Below are positions 1-9,611 of a stretch of 64,000 bases of DNA, one piece after another. Origin of the DNA: Chondrus crispus (lineage: Eukaryota > Rhodophyta > Florideophyceae > Gigartinales > Gigartinaceae); contig NW_005179132.1 in assembly GCF_000350225.1 (NCBI RefSeq), forward strand, positions 1-64,000, given 5' to 3'. The first letter of the stretch is position 1. Every line of letters starts with the position of its first letter. Below the pieces are notes generated by a model, which ran no database searches, had not been told where the DNA came from, and was given only the letters and a program-made list of their open reading frames with translations. A program made the translations under genes and the position numbers.

Positions 1-2325
1 CGCTCGTACGGCGAACCCAGGCGGAAGACCTTGACGGATCCGAAGCTTTTGATAATTGGCCTCGCGGGCCTGCAAAAGCTTCGAACGCAGCGCGATATCC
101 GCCACCACAGGACATTGCTCCTGTCGGTGGGTCAGGTCCAGACAGAACCGGCACGGCGGGGGTCCCGGTAATCCTTGGTTGAAGAACCGGACCCGCTGGT
201 TCTGTGCTGGCCTTCCGTACGGATGTGCGCGCGCGTCCCCGTGTGGGGCGGGCGCCATCGGTGCGCCCGCCGGGGACGAGGCAGGTGACGGATGGTAGCT
301 AGTCGGCGGCGAGCTAAGCGAGCTCGGCGTCGCCGACTGGTCCGTCACCGCCAGTATCTCCTCCGTTTCGGTTCCGCGCGCTGTCGGGAGTTCAGACAGG
401 GACTCGACCGACAGCACGGGCCTTGTCCGCGCGTTGCGCGTGAATCTTCTCACCGAATCGGACGGTGCTTGAGGCGACGCGAGCGAGGTCGCCTGTCTTC
501 GAGCCGAGCGGTGCGTCTCGCCTATCGCTTGCGCGTAGCGTGCCACCGCTTGGTAGTCCACGCCCGGATGCGTCGCGAGATAATTCCGCACCTGCGCGCA
601 CGTCGCTGGCAGAAGTCCCTCAACAAAAAGGGACTTCAGGCGCCTGTCCGAAAATACGGTTCCGCAGCGCAACGCCTTGTCCCACAACTGGTTACTGTAC
701 ACCTCCTCCGTCATATTAGAGCTCTGACGGAAGGAGGTGACATCACCGACCGCTTCGGAAATAACTTCGTCAGTCGCGTACGTGCGCAATAAAAAGTTAA
801 CAACTTCCGCGTAGGTTTCGAGCATATCGCGCTGCTCTGCATCGACCGCCATGGTGTTCCCGTGTAGCCTGGACTGGAGCAAGGCGTGAGCCTGCCCAGT
901 CAAATAAAACTGGAAACACCATACGGCCGCGCCTTCGCTGACCCCATTGTGGTCGCAGGCCATCTTGAAGCGCGCGAGAAATCCTAGCACCGCGATTGGA
1001 TCTTGACCACCGAATGTGTGGGTTTTCAGCTGGACGTCCAACTTCTTCCGATATCGGTTAACTCGCCGCGCGGTACTCGCGTCGTAGCGCGCGCTGCGAT
1101 TTTCCAGCCTATACGTGCGGTAGTCGACGGCCTTGGTGAACAGGTCGTTCAGCGGCCTGATCACCGGCAACCGTTTCGGATCCCGCCTCGGAGCAGACCG
1201 GCGGTCTCTGCCCCTGCGATGGCGGTCTCCTTCTCCGCCGGGGCTACTGTAGCCCTCCGGATCGGAGTCTTCTCGCCGGAACCGACGTCGGTCGCGCGCA
1301 TTGCGGCCTCTGCGGTCGCTTCTGCGCGATCCGTCCGACTCGGTGTCCTCGTCATCGGAGGGGTATCCACCTCCTCCGGCATCGCGGTATCGCGTGTAGC
1401 GTCCGTCGCGGTTATCATCGGAGGGGTAACCGACCCCTCCGGCATCGCGGTATCGCGCGTAGCGTCCGTCGCGGTTCTTGCGCGTCGCCCTGTGGCGACG
1501 TCTTGTGTCTTCTTCCTCGGAGGGGTTTTCTGTACCCTCCGAGGTGTAACCTTGAGCGCCGGGTGCGCTTCTTCTGCTCGACCGATACGGCTGTCGCTTT
1601 TCTGTCGCGAAGCGCCCCAGGCGGTTTTCTGTCCCGCGGGGGCCAGCCGTATCGGCGAGTACGGGAGGGCCATTTTCTGTGGGCCCTCCTGTAGCACCAT
1701 AAATTGGTGGGAGGTAAATGGTCTTACCCTCCGGGTGAGGGGCCATGGTACCGATCCCGGGTGCGGCGCCGATCGGTTCAGCGTGCGTTAGCGTAGGATC
1801 CGGAGCGGTCGAGTCGCGCTGCTCGCGTGCGTCGACTCCTGCTCCGGCGAAGGTCGTGGCCAGACGATTGGCCACGGCGGAGCTGATCGCTCCCTTTAGA
1901 GCCGTACCGGACGGGGATTCTTCATCCACAGTGGTGAGCGCGGTCACCACCTCGCATTGGACTTGAGCGGGTAGAAGTTCGTCCAAAAGCGGTGGTATCG
2001 CGCTGCGTACGTGCGCGTCCACGAGCGCGGGCACCGTTCGGTCGAGGCATACGCGCGCTACCTGGGGGAGTTCCGTAGCGAGGAACTCCTCGACCCAGGC
2101 CTGGATGCGCGGCTGAATCGCGTCGACCATCCATTGGACGCGATTCTCGGTGCCTGCCGACACGGCCGGCGTAACATCCGATGCGGACGCTCGCGTGCGG
2201 CCCGGTCGCGGTGGCGGTCGCAGCAGGGCTTCCGGGTTCTCCACGCGGGGGCGCGGTGCGCCACTGCCACTGCGGGTGCTCAGACGCCCGGAGGCGGAGT
2301 CTCCCCCTTCTTCCGGTCGGTTCAT
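1..2325 (-). CDS. LTR retrotransposon gag polyprotein, open at left edge
   Basis: I translated the minus strand from the ATG at 2325 to base 1 and found no stop in 775 codons, so the protein continues beyond the window. The N-terminal half is acidic, then Arg/Asp/Gly-rich and low in complexity, with two tandem 63-bp units at 1351-1476 (repeating NRDGRY..YRDAGG.GYPSDD). A retrotransposon-gag-like core follows at about 1035-840 (FGGQDPIAVLGFLARFKMAC, then a YLTGQAHALLQSRL-type helix). Close to the left edge is a zinc knuckle at 112-153 with spacing C-x2-C-x4-H-x4-C, the classic nucleic-acid binding motif of gag. The start lies about 113 nt downstream of a primer-binding-like site. Gag packages element RNA into particles; pol would lie further left. 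The Ty3/gypsy versus copia class cannot be decided here. The intact frame implies a young copy. Confidence 0.85.
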   Translation of the reverse strand, partial: MNRPEEGGDSASGRLSTRSGSGAPRPRVENPEALLRPPPRPGRTRASASDVTPAVSAGTENRVQWMVDAIQPRIQAWVEEFLATELPQVARVCLDRTVPALVDAHVRSAIPPLLDELLPAQVQCEVVTALTTVDEESPSGTALKGAISSAVANRLATTFAGAGVDAREQRDSTAPDPTLTHAEPIGAAPGIGTMAPHPEGKTIYLPPIYGATGGPTENGPPVLADTAGPRGTENRLGRFATEKRQPYRSSRRSAPGAQGYTSEGTENPSEEEDTRRRHRATRKNRDGRYARYRDAGGVGYPSDDNRDGRYTRYRDAGGGGYPSDDEDTESDGSRRSDRRGRNARDRRRFRREDSDPEGYSSPGGEGDRHRRGRDRRSAPRRDPKRLPVIRPLNDLFTKAVDYRTYRLENRSARYDASTARRVNRYRKKLDVQLKTHTFGGQDPIAVLGFLARFKMACDHNGVSEGAAVWCFQFYLTGQAHALLQSRLHGNTMAVDAEQRDMLETYAEVVNFLLRTYATDEVISEAVGDVTSFRQSSNMTEEVYSNQLWDKALRCGTVFSDRRLKSLFVEGLLPATCAQVRNYLATHPGVDYQAVARYAQAIGETHRSARRQATSLASPQAPSDSVRRFTRNARTRPVLSVESLSELPTARGTETEEILAVTDQSATPSSLSSPPTSYHPSPASSPAGAPMAPAPHGDARAHPYGRPAQNQRVRFFNQGLPGPPPCRFCLDLTHRQEQCPVVADIALRSKLLQAREANYQKLRIRQGLPPGFAVRA

Positions 2326-2437
2326 CGTCGAATACGCTTCGCGATCGACGCGGTGATTTCTCAACCTTTTCCGTCCGTACGGTTCTGCGCGCGATCGAGC
2401 GGCCACGCGTGCGGCTCAACCTCGAGAGTTATCCCCT

Positions 2438-2451
2438 CCACAAGAGTACCA
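2438..2451 (-). promoter_or_regulatory. Putative primer binding site of the left LTR element
   Basis: On the minus strand the LTR end CACA is followed by TT and then TGGTACTCTTGTGG. A TGG start two bases after a CA end is the normal arrangement for a tRNA primer site, and the gag ATG lies about 113 nt downstream. A near-identical stretch (TGTTACTCTTGTGGAGG) follows a CACA end at 58263-58279 on the plus strand. I cannot name the tRNA. Confidence 0.6.
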
Positions 2452-2453
2452 AA

Positions 2454-3050
2454 TGTGGGATAAAACCTCTCCGCCCTGGGTTGGGTGAGAGGCGGAGGCT
2501 TGAGCGAGGGAGCACGCGGCGTGGACGCGACGCGCTAATAGAACCGATCGGACGAGCTCGCGAAAAGGGAGTGGCTCACTGGCCGGTTACGCGCAGTCGC
2601 CCCGTGGTGCGTAAACGGGAGCGACCGGTAACGGGTTAGAAGCCAGCGCGCGCGGCGGACAACCGAAACGGACGTACGTAGGCGCAAAAGGGACGGGGGC
2701 GAGCTTGCCCCCGTTTACTGGTGGGGACGGGTGCCAGGTCTTAACCCCGCAGGGGGACGCCTCGGACACCTGTCCCAGTACAGTAGTACAGTACCTGCCG
2801 CCTAGTGCGTGCCGGGTACTGTACACAATTAAAAAACTAGCGCCATAATTGCTACTACCGCACGGCCGCTGCTACTACACGTGTGCACCACTGTACACGC
2901 GTGTTGCTTACAGACTACCGCACGGACGACACGTGTGCTAACGTACACGTACGCCAGATTACGACCGCTCGGCATGCGCGCGCGCTCGCTACACGTGGGC
3001 ACAGCCGCCCACGTGTATACCGTATACGGCCGTCCGGTGACCTCCGCGCG
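2454..3050 (-). repeat. Probable 5' LTR of the gag element (outer boundary uncertain)
   Basis: The LTR ends at 2454 (CACA on the minus strand) just before the primer-site-like motif and gag. The part from 2454 to about 2860 matches, in reverse complement, the stretch from about 3240 to 3653. Shared blocks include GGCTCACTGGCCGGTTACGCGCAG-like, GGGTTAGAAGCC and GCCCCCGTTTACTGG segments. The upstream end lies somewhere in the GC-rich middle and I could not fix it. Confidence 0.5.
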
Positions 3051-3059
3051 CTCGCGCCG

Positions 3060-3653
3060 GTCATTATACTACACACACCACGCCCCCCGATGGGAGATGA
3101 GCACCGCCTGGACCGGCGGTTACTACTGTAGCAATCGTGCACGCGCCCTCGGAAAGCGTAGTAATACCTCCAGGGCGTACACATGGCATAGCCGTCGACG
3201 CCGGTCGTGGCCACGTGCACACGTGTGCGACACCTCCGGCAAGTAATTAGCAATTACTAGTTAATGGCAAAAATTAGCCAATTTAGCACAGTAGCTGGTA
3301 TAAAGTAAGTAACAGTTACTGTAGCAGGACAGGTGTCCTGGCGTCCCACGTAGGGGTTAGGACCGGGGGCACCTGCCCTGTTCCAGTAAACGGGGGCAGA
3401 CTGGCCTTCCTTCCCTTTATGGCTAATTGCTATCCCGTTCCGGTTTCCCTTTTAGTCTCAGGCTTCTAGCCCGTCACTAGCCGTCCGGATCTACCACTAC
3501 TGACCGGCTGCGCGTCACCGGCCACGTGAGCTTTCCCTCTTTTCGAGTCCTTCCGTACGGTTTGCGTTCGCGCGTGGGTTACCCAGCAGCGCGCTCCCTT
3601 ACTTCTAACCCCCCTCGTTTCCGAGTGGTCGGGACGAAGGTAGTTATACCACA
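3060..3653 (+). repeat. Second, inverted LTR copy (solo or truncated)
   Basis: This stretch reads on the plus strand as a diverged copy of the LTR on the other strand and ends in CACA at 3653. No TGG primer site follows, so no internal region is attached on this side; it looks like a solo LTR or a broken element. Together with 2454-3050 it forms an imperfect inverted repeat of about 1.2 kb. The left boundary is uncertain. Confidence 0.45.
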
Positions 3654-4309
3654 ATCCCCTTTAAATGTTGCCGAGATTGGAGATCCCCGGACGGGCATGG
3701 TAATATTGCCGATACTGGGAGGGACGAGGATGTGCGAATGAGAAGGGTTGTGGTCTCTCTTGGGAGGTGAGTCGTTGGAAGGGGAAACTTACTGTAAGTA
3801 CGCATGCGCCGATAGCTAAGGGGATCGATCGAATGCTGCTGAAGAGGCCATCGCCCACCGCATCAGTCACACACACTATTGGATGTGCACACATGAATTA
3901 CTGTGCGGGACTCTAATTATATTTCCGTCCGCGTGGAGTGTACAAGAAATAGTGTCACACATACTATTGCGGTAGTGACACTAATATTATGGGGAGACTA
4001 AATGAGGTAACTGGGTGTACAGAACCCTTGGTACTACCAAACCACACCCGCCCGCCCGCCCGGCACCTCGCTTTAATGTTACCCTTGTGACTTTCACAAT
4101 GGTGCACAGGTCATTTGTATCATATCGTGCCCACGACCTGCCAAACACTTGGCAGTTTTTGATAATTCTCTCCTTTTTTTGTTGCATTTTTTTGGCACAA
4201 CAGAGAAATTGCCTTTCCACCACTCAACGTAGGCGAACCCAAATTGACAGCAACTTCTGCGTCATGTCGAGTGTCTGCACGACAAGGGCACGGCAGGGCG
4301 ACTTTTGCC
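3654..4309. other. Gene-free stretch
   Basis: Only short chance reading frames are present, none with recognisable composition or motif. There is a simple GCCC-rich run near 4045. I see no RNA gene. Confidence 0.5.
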
Positions 4310-4560
4310 TCTTATGAGGTCAGGCATGGCCTTATATGAGGCCAGCTTATATATATAAAATTTAAATTAAATCGACATTTTATAAAGTCAGTTCAGACAC
4401 CATTTCTTTGACGTGCCTTCGGCAATAACATCTTGCAAAACATTGATGGCAAAGCATTGATAGCAGTTTTGAATACACAGAAAGGCCAACAATCCAATGA
4501 AGTTTCAATGCGCGGTTGGCATTTGAAACAGGCGTTTTGGTTTCGAAGATATTAACGCAT
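4310..4560. repeat. Dispersed repeat, family A copy 1
   Basis: This block shares aligned segments with 44405-44650. Both have a short inverted CTTATATGA motif, an AT-rich block with ATAAATTAAAT-like sequence, then CGGCAATAACA, ATAGCAG.TTTGAATAC.CAGAAAG and a GGCGTTTT.G segment, in the same order. No coding capacity is visible. It is probably a short non-autonomous element. Confidence 0.6.
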
Positions 4561-4779
4561 AACCTTGACCTTTGTTAGCAGGTAGTCTACTGCTGTCCAC
4601 CGCACCGCGCTTTCAGGGGAAACTATAGCTCAAATCCACAAACGACCATCTTCGCGCGTGGAACGGCAAGTCGAACTCCCGCGAGGGATCGGCCGCGAAG
4701 GGTACTAGCGAGGTAAAGCTTTAGTGAGAGTGGTGCCAGTGGCGAAAGACGAAGCACCACAACGTACAGTACAGGAGGT

Positions 4780-5490
4780 ACCCGATTTAGTGCCTCTATA
4801 TATAGTGCATGGCCCGGTTTAGTGCTACTCTAACGGCTCTACACAAAAGTTTTGTGTACTTGTTTATCATACGTTTTGTGACAAAACGTATGATAAACAA
4901 GTGCCCCCAGGGCCCATCGAGCGGGTAGAGGATTCAAGTGAAGTCCGAGAGGCCATGGAGACAGAAGCTCTGGAAGATGCGGAGAGAATTATGGAGGAAA
5001 TGGGTGGGTCTGGGTGTGTTTCATCTGGGCGAACTGAAGCAGAGCATACAGATACAGTGATGGAGGAGATTTCTAATGCTAGTCAGTCTCGTTCTCTCTC
5101 CTTGATCCAAGCAGCGAATGATTTCTCTAAAGGGTCATTCTGAGATTGGGAGGGGGACAAGGTCAAAATTTTTCGGTGTCAGGGGGGGACACATGATATT
5201 GTATCGATACAGTAGGAGACAGGTGTATCTACTGATTGCAGCATTAAGCCTTCTCAAAATTAGAGGCGGCAGCGGTAGCGGTAGCTCTCTCGCTACCTGA
5301 TGCGTCTTCACATTTGCGCAAGGCCAGACGGGTCATATTAGAGGCTCTCAGGCCACAGAACAAGCACAAACAGACGACCTTGACGGGTTTTCCTTCGTTA
5401 AATACAGTCTTCTTGCTAAGTTACCATTCTTGTGCCAAACCCGATTTAGTGCCTATTTTATCACGCTACAGGGGGTAGCACTAAATAGGA
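4780..5490. repeat. Possible non-autonomous element bounded by GATTTAGTGC repeats
   Basis: The motif CCCGATTTAGTGCCT occurs at about 4781-4795 and again at 5440-5454. Inverted versions lie nearby (GGTTTAGTGCTAC at 4817, TAGCACTAAATAGG at 5476). The interior has a short open frame (4901-5143) with an acidic, Glu/Ser-rich product that resembles nothing I know. The boundaries are not clean and no target duplication is evident. Confidence 0.35.
4841..4902. repeat. Two adjacent perfect palindromes
   Basis: At 4841-4857 ACACAAAA and TTTTGTGT flank a single G. At 4858-4879 and 4881-4902 there are two perfectly complementary 22-nt arms around a single central G. The pair would extrude as cruciforms or give a stable hairpin RNA. 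The surroundings contain repeated GATTTAGTGC motifs (see the repeat entry for 4780-5490). Confidence 0.85.
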
Positions 5491-5907
5491 TACCCCCCTG
5501 GTAGTCGTACTACAGTACTGTCTTTACTTAAAAATTGCAGACAAGATGCTTCGTCGGCTAATCGCGATCACTCACTCTAATCCAGATTTTCCGATGGCGA
5601 AAAACAAGGAAAAAATACAGCCGGCATGCAAAAAAAACGCAATACTGTTCACGGCATCCTCCCGAAACGGTGCTCCTAAACACCCACGGCACGAGTATGT
5701 CTGTCTCCGTGCTTACAGAGACGCATATGAACGCTCGAGCTGTAAGCCTCGCCTCACATGTCAAAAGTTTTACGCCGCCGCCAGCGGAACGTCGATGCAG
5801 CTATCATCCGCCCCCTCTACACCTCACCTCACACCCTTCTTCATCCGTCAAGCTCACCGCCGCCGGTCGACCAATCTTTGCTTTAGTCCACTTCCTACGG
5901 CCAAAAC

Positions 5908-6762
5908 ATGGTCAACAAACCCGACTCTGCGACAGAACCCTCACAAGATGTCCTGGCCCCTGCCCGCCCCGACATGAAGAACAAAACAAAAGTCCTCATC
6001 CTCTCCACGCGCGGCGTCACCACCCGCTTCCGCCATCTAATGGAGGACCTGCTTAAAATCCTCCCGCACGCGAAGAAGGAGTCCAAGCTCGACTCGAAGG
6101 ACCGCCTCCATGTCGCCACCGAGATTGCCGAGCTGCGCAACTGCGACCTCGTCATGCTCTTTGAGTCCCGCAAGCGCCAGGACCTCTACCTGTGGCTCGC
6201 AAAGTCCCCGTTCGGGCCCTCCATCAAGTTCCACATCGCCAATTTGCACACCATGGATGAACTCTCGTTTTCGGGCAACAATCTCATGCACTCACGCCCG
6301 CTGCTCACTTTTGATCCAGGATTCGATGAAACCCCGATTATGCGATTGGTCAAGGAAATCCTCTCTCAGACTTTCTCTGCTCCAGCGGGGCATCGACGCA
6401 CGAAACCTTTTGTCGATCACATCATTAGCTTTTCGCTTGTGGATGGCCGCATCTGGTTTAGACATTACCAGATTGTTGATGCCGCGCTCGATGAGAAAGT
6501 CATTGATAAGAGCGTCGAGTCTACGCTCGTCGAAATTGGCCCGCGCTTTGTCATGGCCCCGATCAAATGTTTCTCTGGCGGCTTCAACGGTGCCACGTTG
6601 TGGGAGAATGGCGCCTATGTAAGCCCCAATGAGGTCCGACGCGCAGTCCGGAAAAGGGAGGGAGACAAGACACTGGGCAAGATGCATCAAAGGACCAAGC
6701 GATCCAAGCACGTTGAAGCGAATAAGATTGTTCATGACCCGATTCACAAAGTTTTTCGGTAA
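5908..6762 (+). CDS. BRX1: Ribosome biogenesis protein BRX1 (Brix domain)
   Basis: The 284-residue product is BRX1, a nucleolar factor needed for 60S ribosomal subunit assembly. The Brix domain spans about residues 25-230. It begins with KTKVLILSTRGVTTRFRHLMEDLL and contains the family signature LLTFDPGFDETP, then GHRRTKPFVDHIISFSLVDGRIWFRHYQI, and ends in a Lys/Arg-rich tail. Length matches the usual 280-350 residues. The first ATG of the frame is used; residues 1-22 are poorly conserved in the family, so a start at the internal Met near residue 23 is possible. The gene is intronless. Its stop lies 83 nt from the stop of the converging NDR-family gene. Confidence 0.93.
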   Translation: MVNKPDSATEPSQDVLAPARPDMKNKTKVLILSTRGVTTRFRHLMEDLLKILPHAKKESKLDSKDRLHVATEIAELRNCDLVMLFESRKRQDLYLWLAKSPFGPSIKFHIANLHTMDELSFSGNNLMHSRPLLTFDPGFDETPIMRLVKEILSQTFSAPAGHRRTKPFVDHIISFSLVDGRIWFRHYQIVDAALDEKVIDKSVESTLVEIGPRFVMAPIKCFSGGFNGATLWENGAYVSPNEVRRAVRKREGDKTLGKMHQRTKRSKHVEANKIVHDPIHKVFR

Positions 6763-6845
6763 TCCACTTAAATACTGTACTCAAACTAAATCATGCCCCG
6801 CACACTAATACTACCTCGGTTTACAACCACATGGAACAGACGACA

Positions 6846-7799
6846 CTAATTGATCAGGGGGATCCCCTGCATGAACAGGGAGAGCGATTGCGCCATCCGC
6901 TCCGGGTACTCATCGTGCACCAGCGAGCCGCATTCGTGCACGTCAAGCCATGACGAGAGCTCGGGGTTGAAGAGATGGAAAGCCTCCGCTGCGTGATGGT
7001 GCAGCGTCGACTCCTTTCCTGTGGCGACGAGCACTTTGGCCTTAATCTTCTTCAACTCGGCGGAAACGTCATCACGCCAGCTGTCTGCCGCCAACAGACG
7101 GGTCAAGTTGGTGGGATTGAGGCGATCCAAGCCATCCTCCAGGCTCTGTACCAGGGTGGGATTCTCCTCCCTGGAGTCGTCCTTCAACCAGCGCCCCAGA
7201 AAACGATCCTTGGTCCTGCGGCTAAGTCCGAGCCCGAAACCGCGACTGAGCATGCCGTCGGCGCCCACGGAGACCTTCTCCAGCATACCCGACGGCTCGA
7301 GCAGCGGAGAGACCAGGATGAGCCCTGCAAATACATCATTGCGGCGCAGAGCAGCGCGCACGAGCACAGCCGCGCCGATGCCCACACCGAAACCGATGGC
7401 TCTGGTAAGCAATAATTCACCGTTCTCGGCAGGCTACATCGGAACCCGTCAAAAAACCATCGTGCGGCGCAATATCAAAATGATCAAACTACCCGGCTCA
7501 TGTCCGGGGGCGGTCAGATGGTAGTGCGCGCTGGCAGAGTCGAGTTCCGGACAGGCGGCCTCCGGGGTGCGGCAGAAGGCGAAGAAAGAGGCGAAGCAGG
7601 AGGCGGCGTTCATGCCGACATCGTGGACGGTGATGATGGGCGGATGCAGGGACTTGTTGGTCGGCGTCGGGTGTTGATGGACGTCGATATGGGCGGGGCC
7701 GATGCGGTGCGAGGTCGACTTCCAGCCGGCGGGGATGTGAAGCGCAGACGAGGCGCCCACGGACTCGACGGCGATATCAAGGGGGGTTTCCGCACGCAT
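6846..7799 (-). CDS. NDR-family alpha/beta hydrolase, probably with one short intron
   Basis: Two minus-strand coding blocks belong together: 7799 to about 7493 and about 7399 to 6846. The first carries the NDR (N-myc downstream-regulated) strand motif ITVHDVGMNAASCF and the HLTAPGHE segment. The second carries AIGFGVGIGAAVLVRAAL, the degenerate nucleophile elbow of the family, in which the usual catalytic Ser is replaced, followed by VSPLLEP and a cap region. A GT at 7492/7491 and an AG at 7401/7400 give a 93-nt intron that keeps the frame. This omits about 30 residues that other family members have, so the junction is uncertain and a frameshift or another splice is possible. The ATG at 7799 faces the aminotransferase gene head-to-head, about 320 nt away. 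Confidence 0.75.
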
Positions 7800-8117
7800 G
7801 TTTGTGGAGCAGTGAGGCGGTGGTAATACTTTTTGCGTCGGGTTGTTAGCGGTGGAGAGTGCGTTTTATGTGAAATTGTTGTAGCAGTTAGAAGAGGGAA
7901 GCATCGCTAGTGCGGAAACACGGTTACACATTCCTTAAAAAAAAAGTCGTTGTGGGAGGGATGATGCGTTTTGATCTGGCACAGATCAGATGGGAAATTT
8001 TTTTCGCAGATGCAGTTTTTCGATAATTTCCCGTCTGCATTTCCGATCTCCATGACCATGACATGTGCTCCACCCCTCCTCTTCGCCACTCAAACCAGCG
8101 CAGAGAAGCATCTCTAA

Positions 8118-9611
8118 ATGCTTCCACTCGCGCTGTTCTCTCCGCATATCTTTTCCCGATTGCCATCGGCAACCGCATCTATCCTCTCAGCAAAGAGCTT
8201 CTCCAGAGCAATGGCTACCCTGTGGGCAGAGGACACCCACGCCGTCATAAATCTCGGCAAGGTACATACATACCTTCCACTGCGTCCTCCTTTCCCCCCG
8301 CCCCAAAAGAAAAAAATCTGAATCCATCCGTGTAACCTAACCACTTCTTGCGCTTCTACGTTCCACCGTTCCCTCGCAGGGCCACCCTAATCCCCGCTTG
8401 CTCCCCCTGCAAGCCGTTAACGACGCCTACAGCAACGCCTCCGTCGCCCCAGATGCGGCCGTCACCCTGCTGCAGTATGGCCGCATGCAAGGCAACCCCG
8501 ACTTGTGTGCTTCCATAGCGCGCTGGACGGCCGAATCGTGCGACAACCGCCCTAACCTACCATCTGCGGACGACATTGTAATCACCACCGGTTCGGGTCC
8601 GGCCCTGAGCCTCATTATGCAACTCTTCACCAACCCTGGCGATACCATTCTTGTCGACTCACCAGGCTACTTTTTAGCATACTATTCCTTCGAAGATTGC
8701 CGTGTCAAACCCATCCCTGTGCCCACGGATGCCCATGGTTTAGATGTTGACCGCGTTGAGGCTTTGCTCAAGGAGGGGGTCAGACCATCCATGGTGTATA
8801 CCGTGCCTATCGCTAACAATCCCACGGCCGCGGACATGTCCGAGGAGCGGAAGGAGAAACTTGTCCAGTTGGCGCGCGAGTATAAATTCAAGATTGGTAT
8901 CTTTTTTCCTCCTGTTTCTTTTTCTGCTTTCCGAACCATAGCTCCACGCGTGTACTGACTGTGTTCGTAAGCGGTGCGTGTGCAATTTATTGTCCAGCGG
9001 CTGATGAGGTGTACCAGTTTCTGAAATTCGGCACCTCGAAAGTTCCGAAGAGCCTTTTCGAATACGATGACCCTTCAGACCCGGTTGTATTCTCCATCAA
9101 CTCCTTCAGCAAGTTGCTTGGCCCAGGCATGCGCTTGGGCTGGCTCACCGCCCACAAGCCCTTCATTTCCCGCATATTGGATTGTGGTGCGTTGCATTCT
9201 GGCGGCGGGTTTAATCCGCTCACCTCAGCTGTAGTCTTGCAGCTTTTCAACAACGGCTTCATGGATGAACACATCGCCTTACTGCGCCGAGAGTACGGAG
9301 CGAGCTGTGTTGCCCTCTGCAAGGCTGTCGAGGAGCACCTCGTGCCCGCTCTGAAGCCAGATGAAAAGCTACAGTATCACACGCCCAGGGGCGGGTTCTT
9401 TTGTTTTATCACCCTGCCAGAGCGCTATGACGCGGACAAGCTCCTAGTGCAGTGTAAGGAGAACGGCGTGTCGTTTTTTGTTGGCAAGCACTTTTCTCCT
9501 GCCAAAGACTCCTTTAAAAGCAGTGTTCGATTATGCTTTGCGTGGTTGGAGATTGACGCATTAGTGGAAGGCGTCCGACGTCTCGGAAAGACTGTGAAAG
9601 AGTTCTCATAG
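8118..9611 (+). CDS. PLP-dependent class I/II aminotransferase, three exons
   Basis: Exons are 8118-8261, 8380-8896 and 8998-9611, with GT-AG introns of 118 and 101 nt in consistent phase (424 residues). It is a fold-type I aminotransferase resembling 2-aminoadipate/kynurenine-type enzymes, which transfer amino groups to 2-oxoglutarate. Visible motifs are INLGKGHPNPRLLP at the N terminus, ITTGSGPALSLIMQLF, the NNPTA loop, ADEVYQF, and the Schiff-base lysine in NSFSKLLGPGMRLGW; SSVRLCFAW near the C terminus supplies the substrate-binding Arg. The first 31 residues before the internal Met at 8211 are Ser/Arg/Phe-rich and acid-free, so they could be an organelle targeting peptide; the substrate cannot be told from sequence. 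It starts divergently from the NDR gene. Confidence 0.88.

Noticed and set aside
1003-1791. 262-codon plus-strand open frame
   Set aside because: It is the antisense shadow of the gag frame, whose minus-strand reading has a zinc knuckle and gag core.
5546-5977. 143-codon frame overlapping the start of BRX1
   Set aside because: Composition is random-like, it overlaps the clear BRX1 frame, and it most likely lies in the 5' leader.
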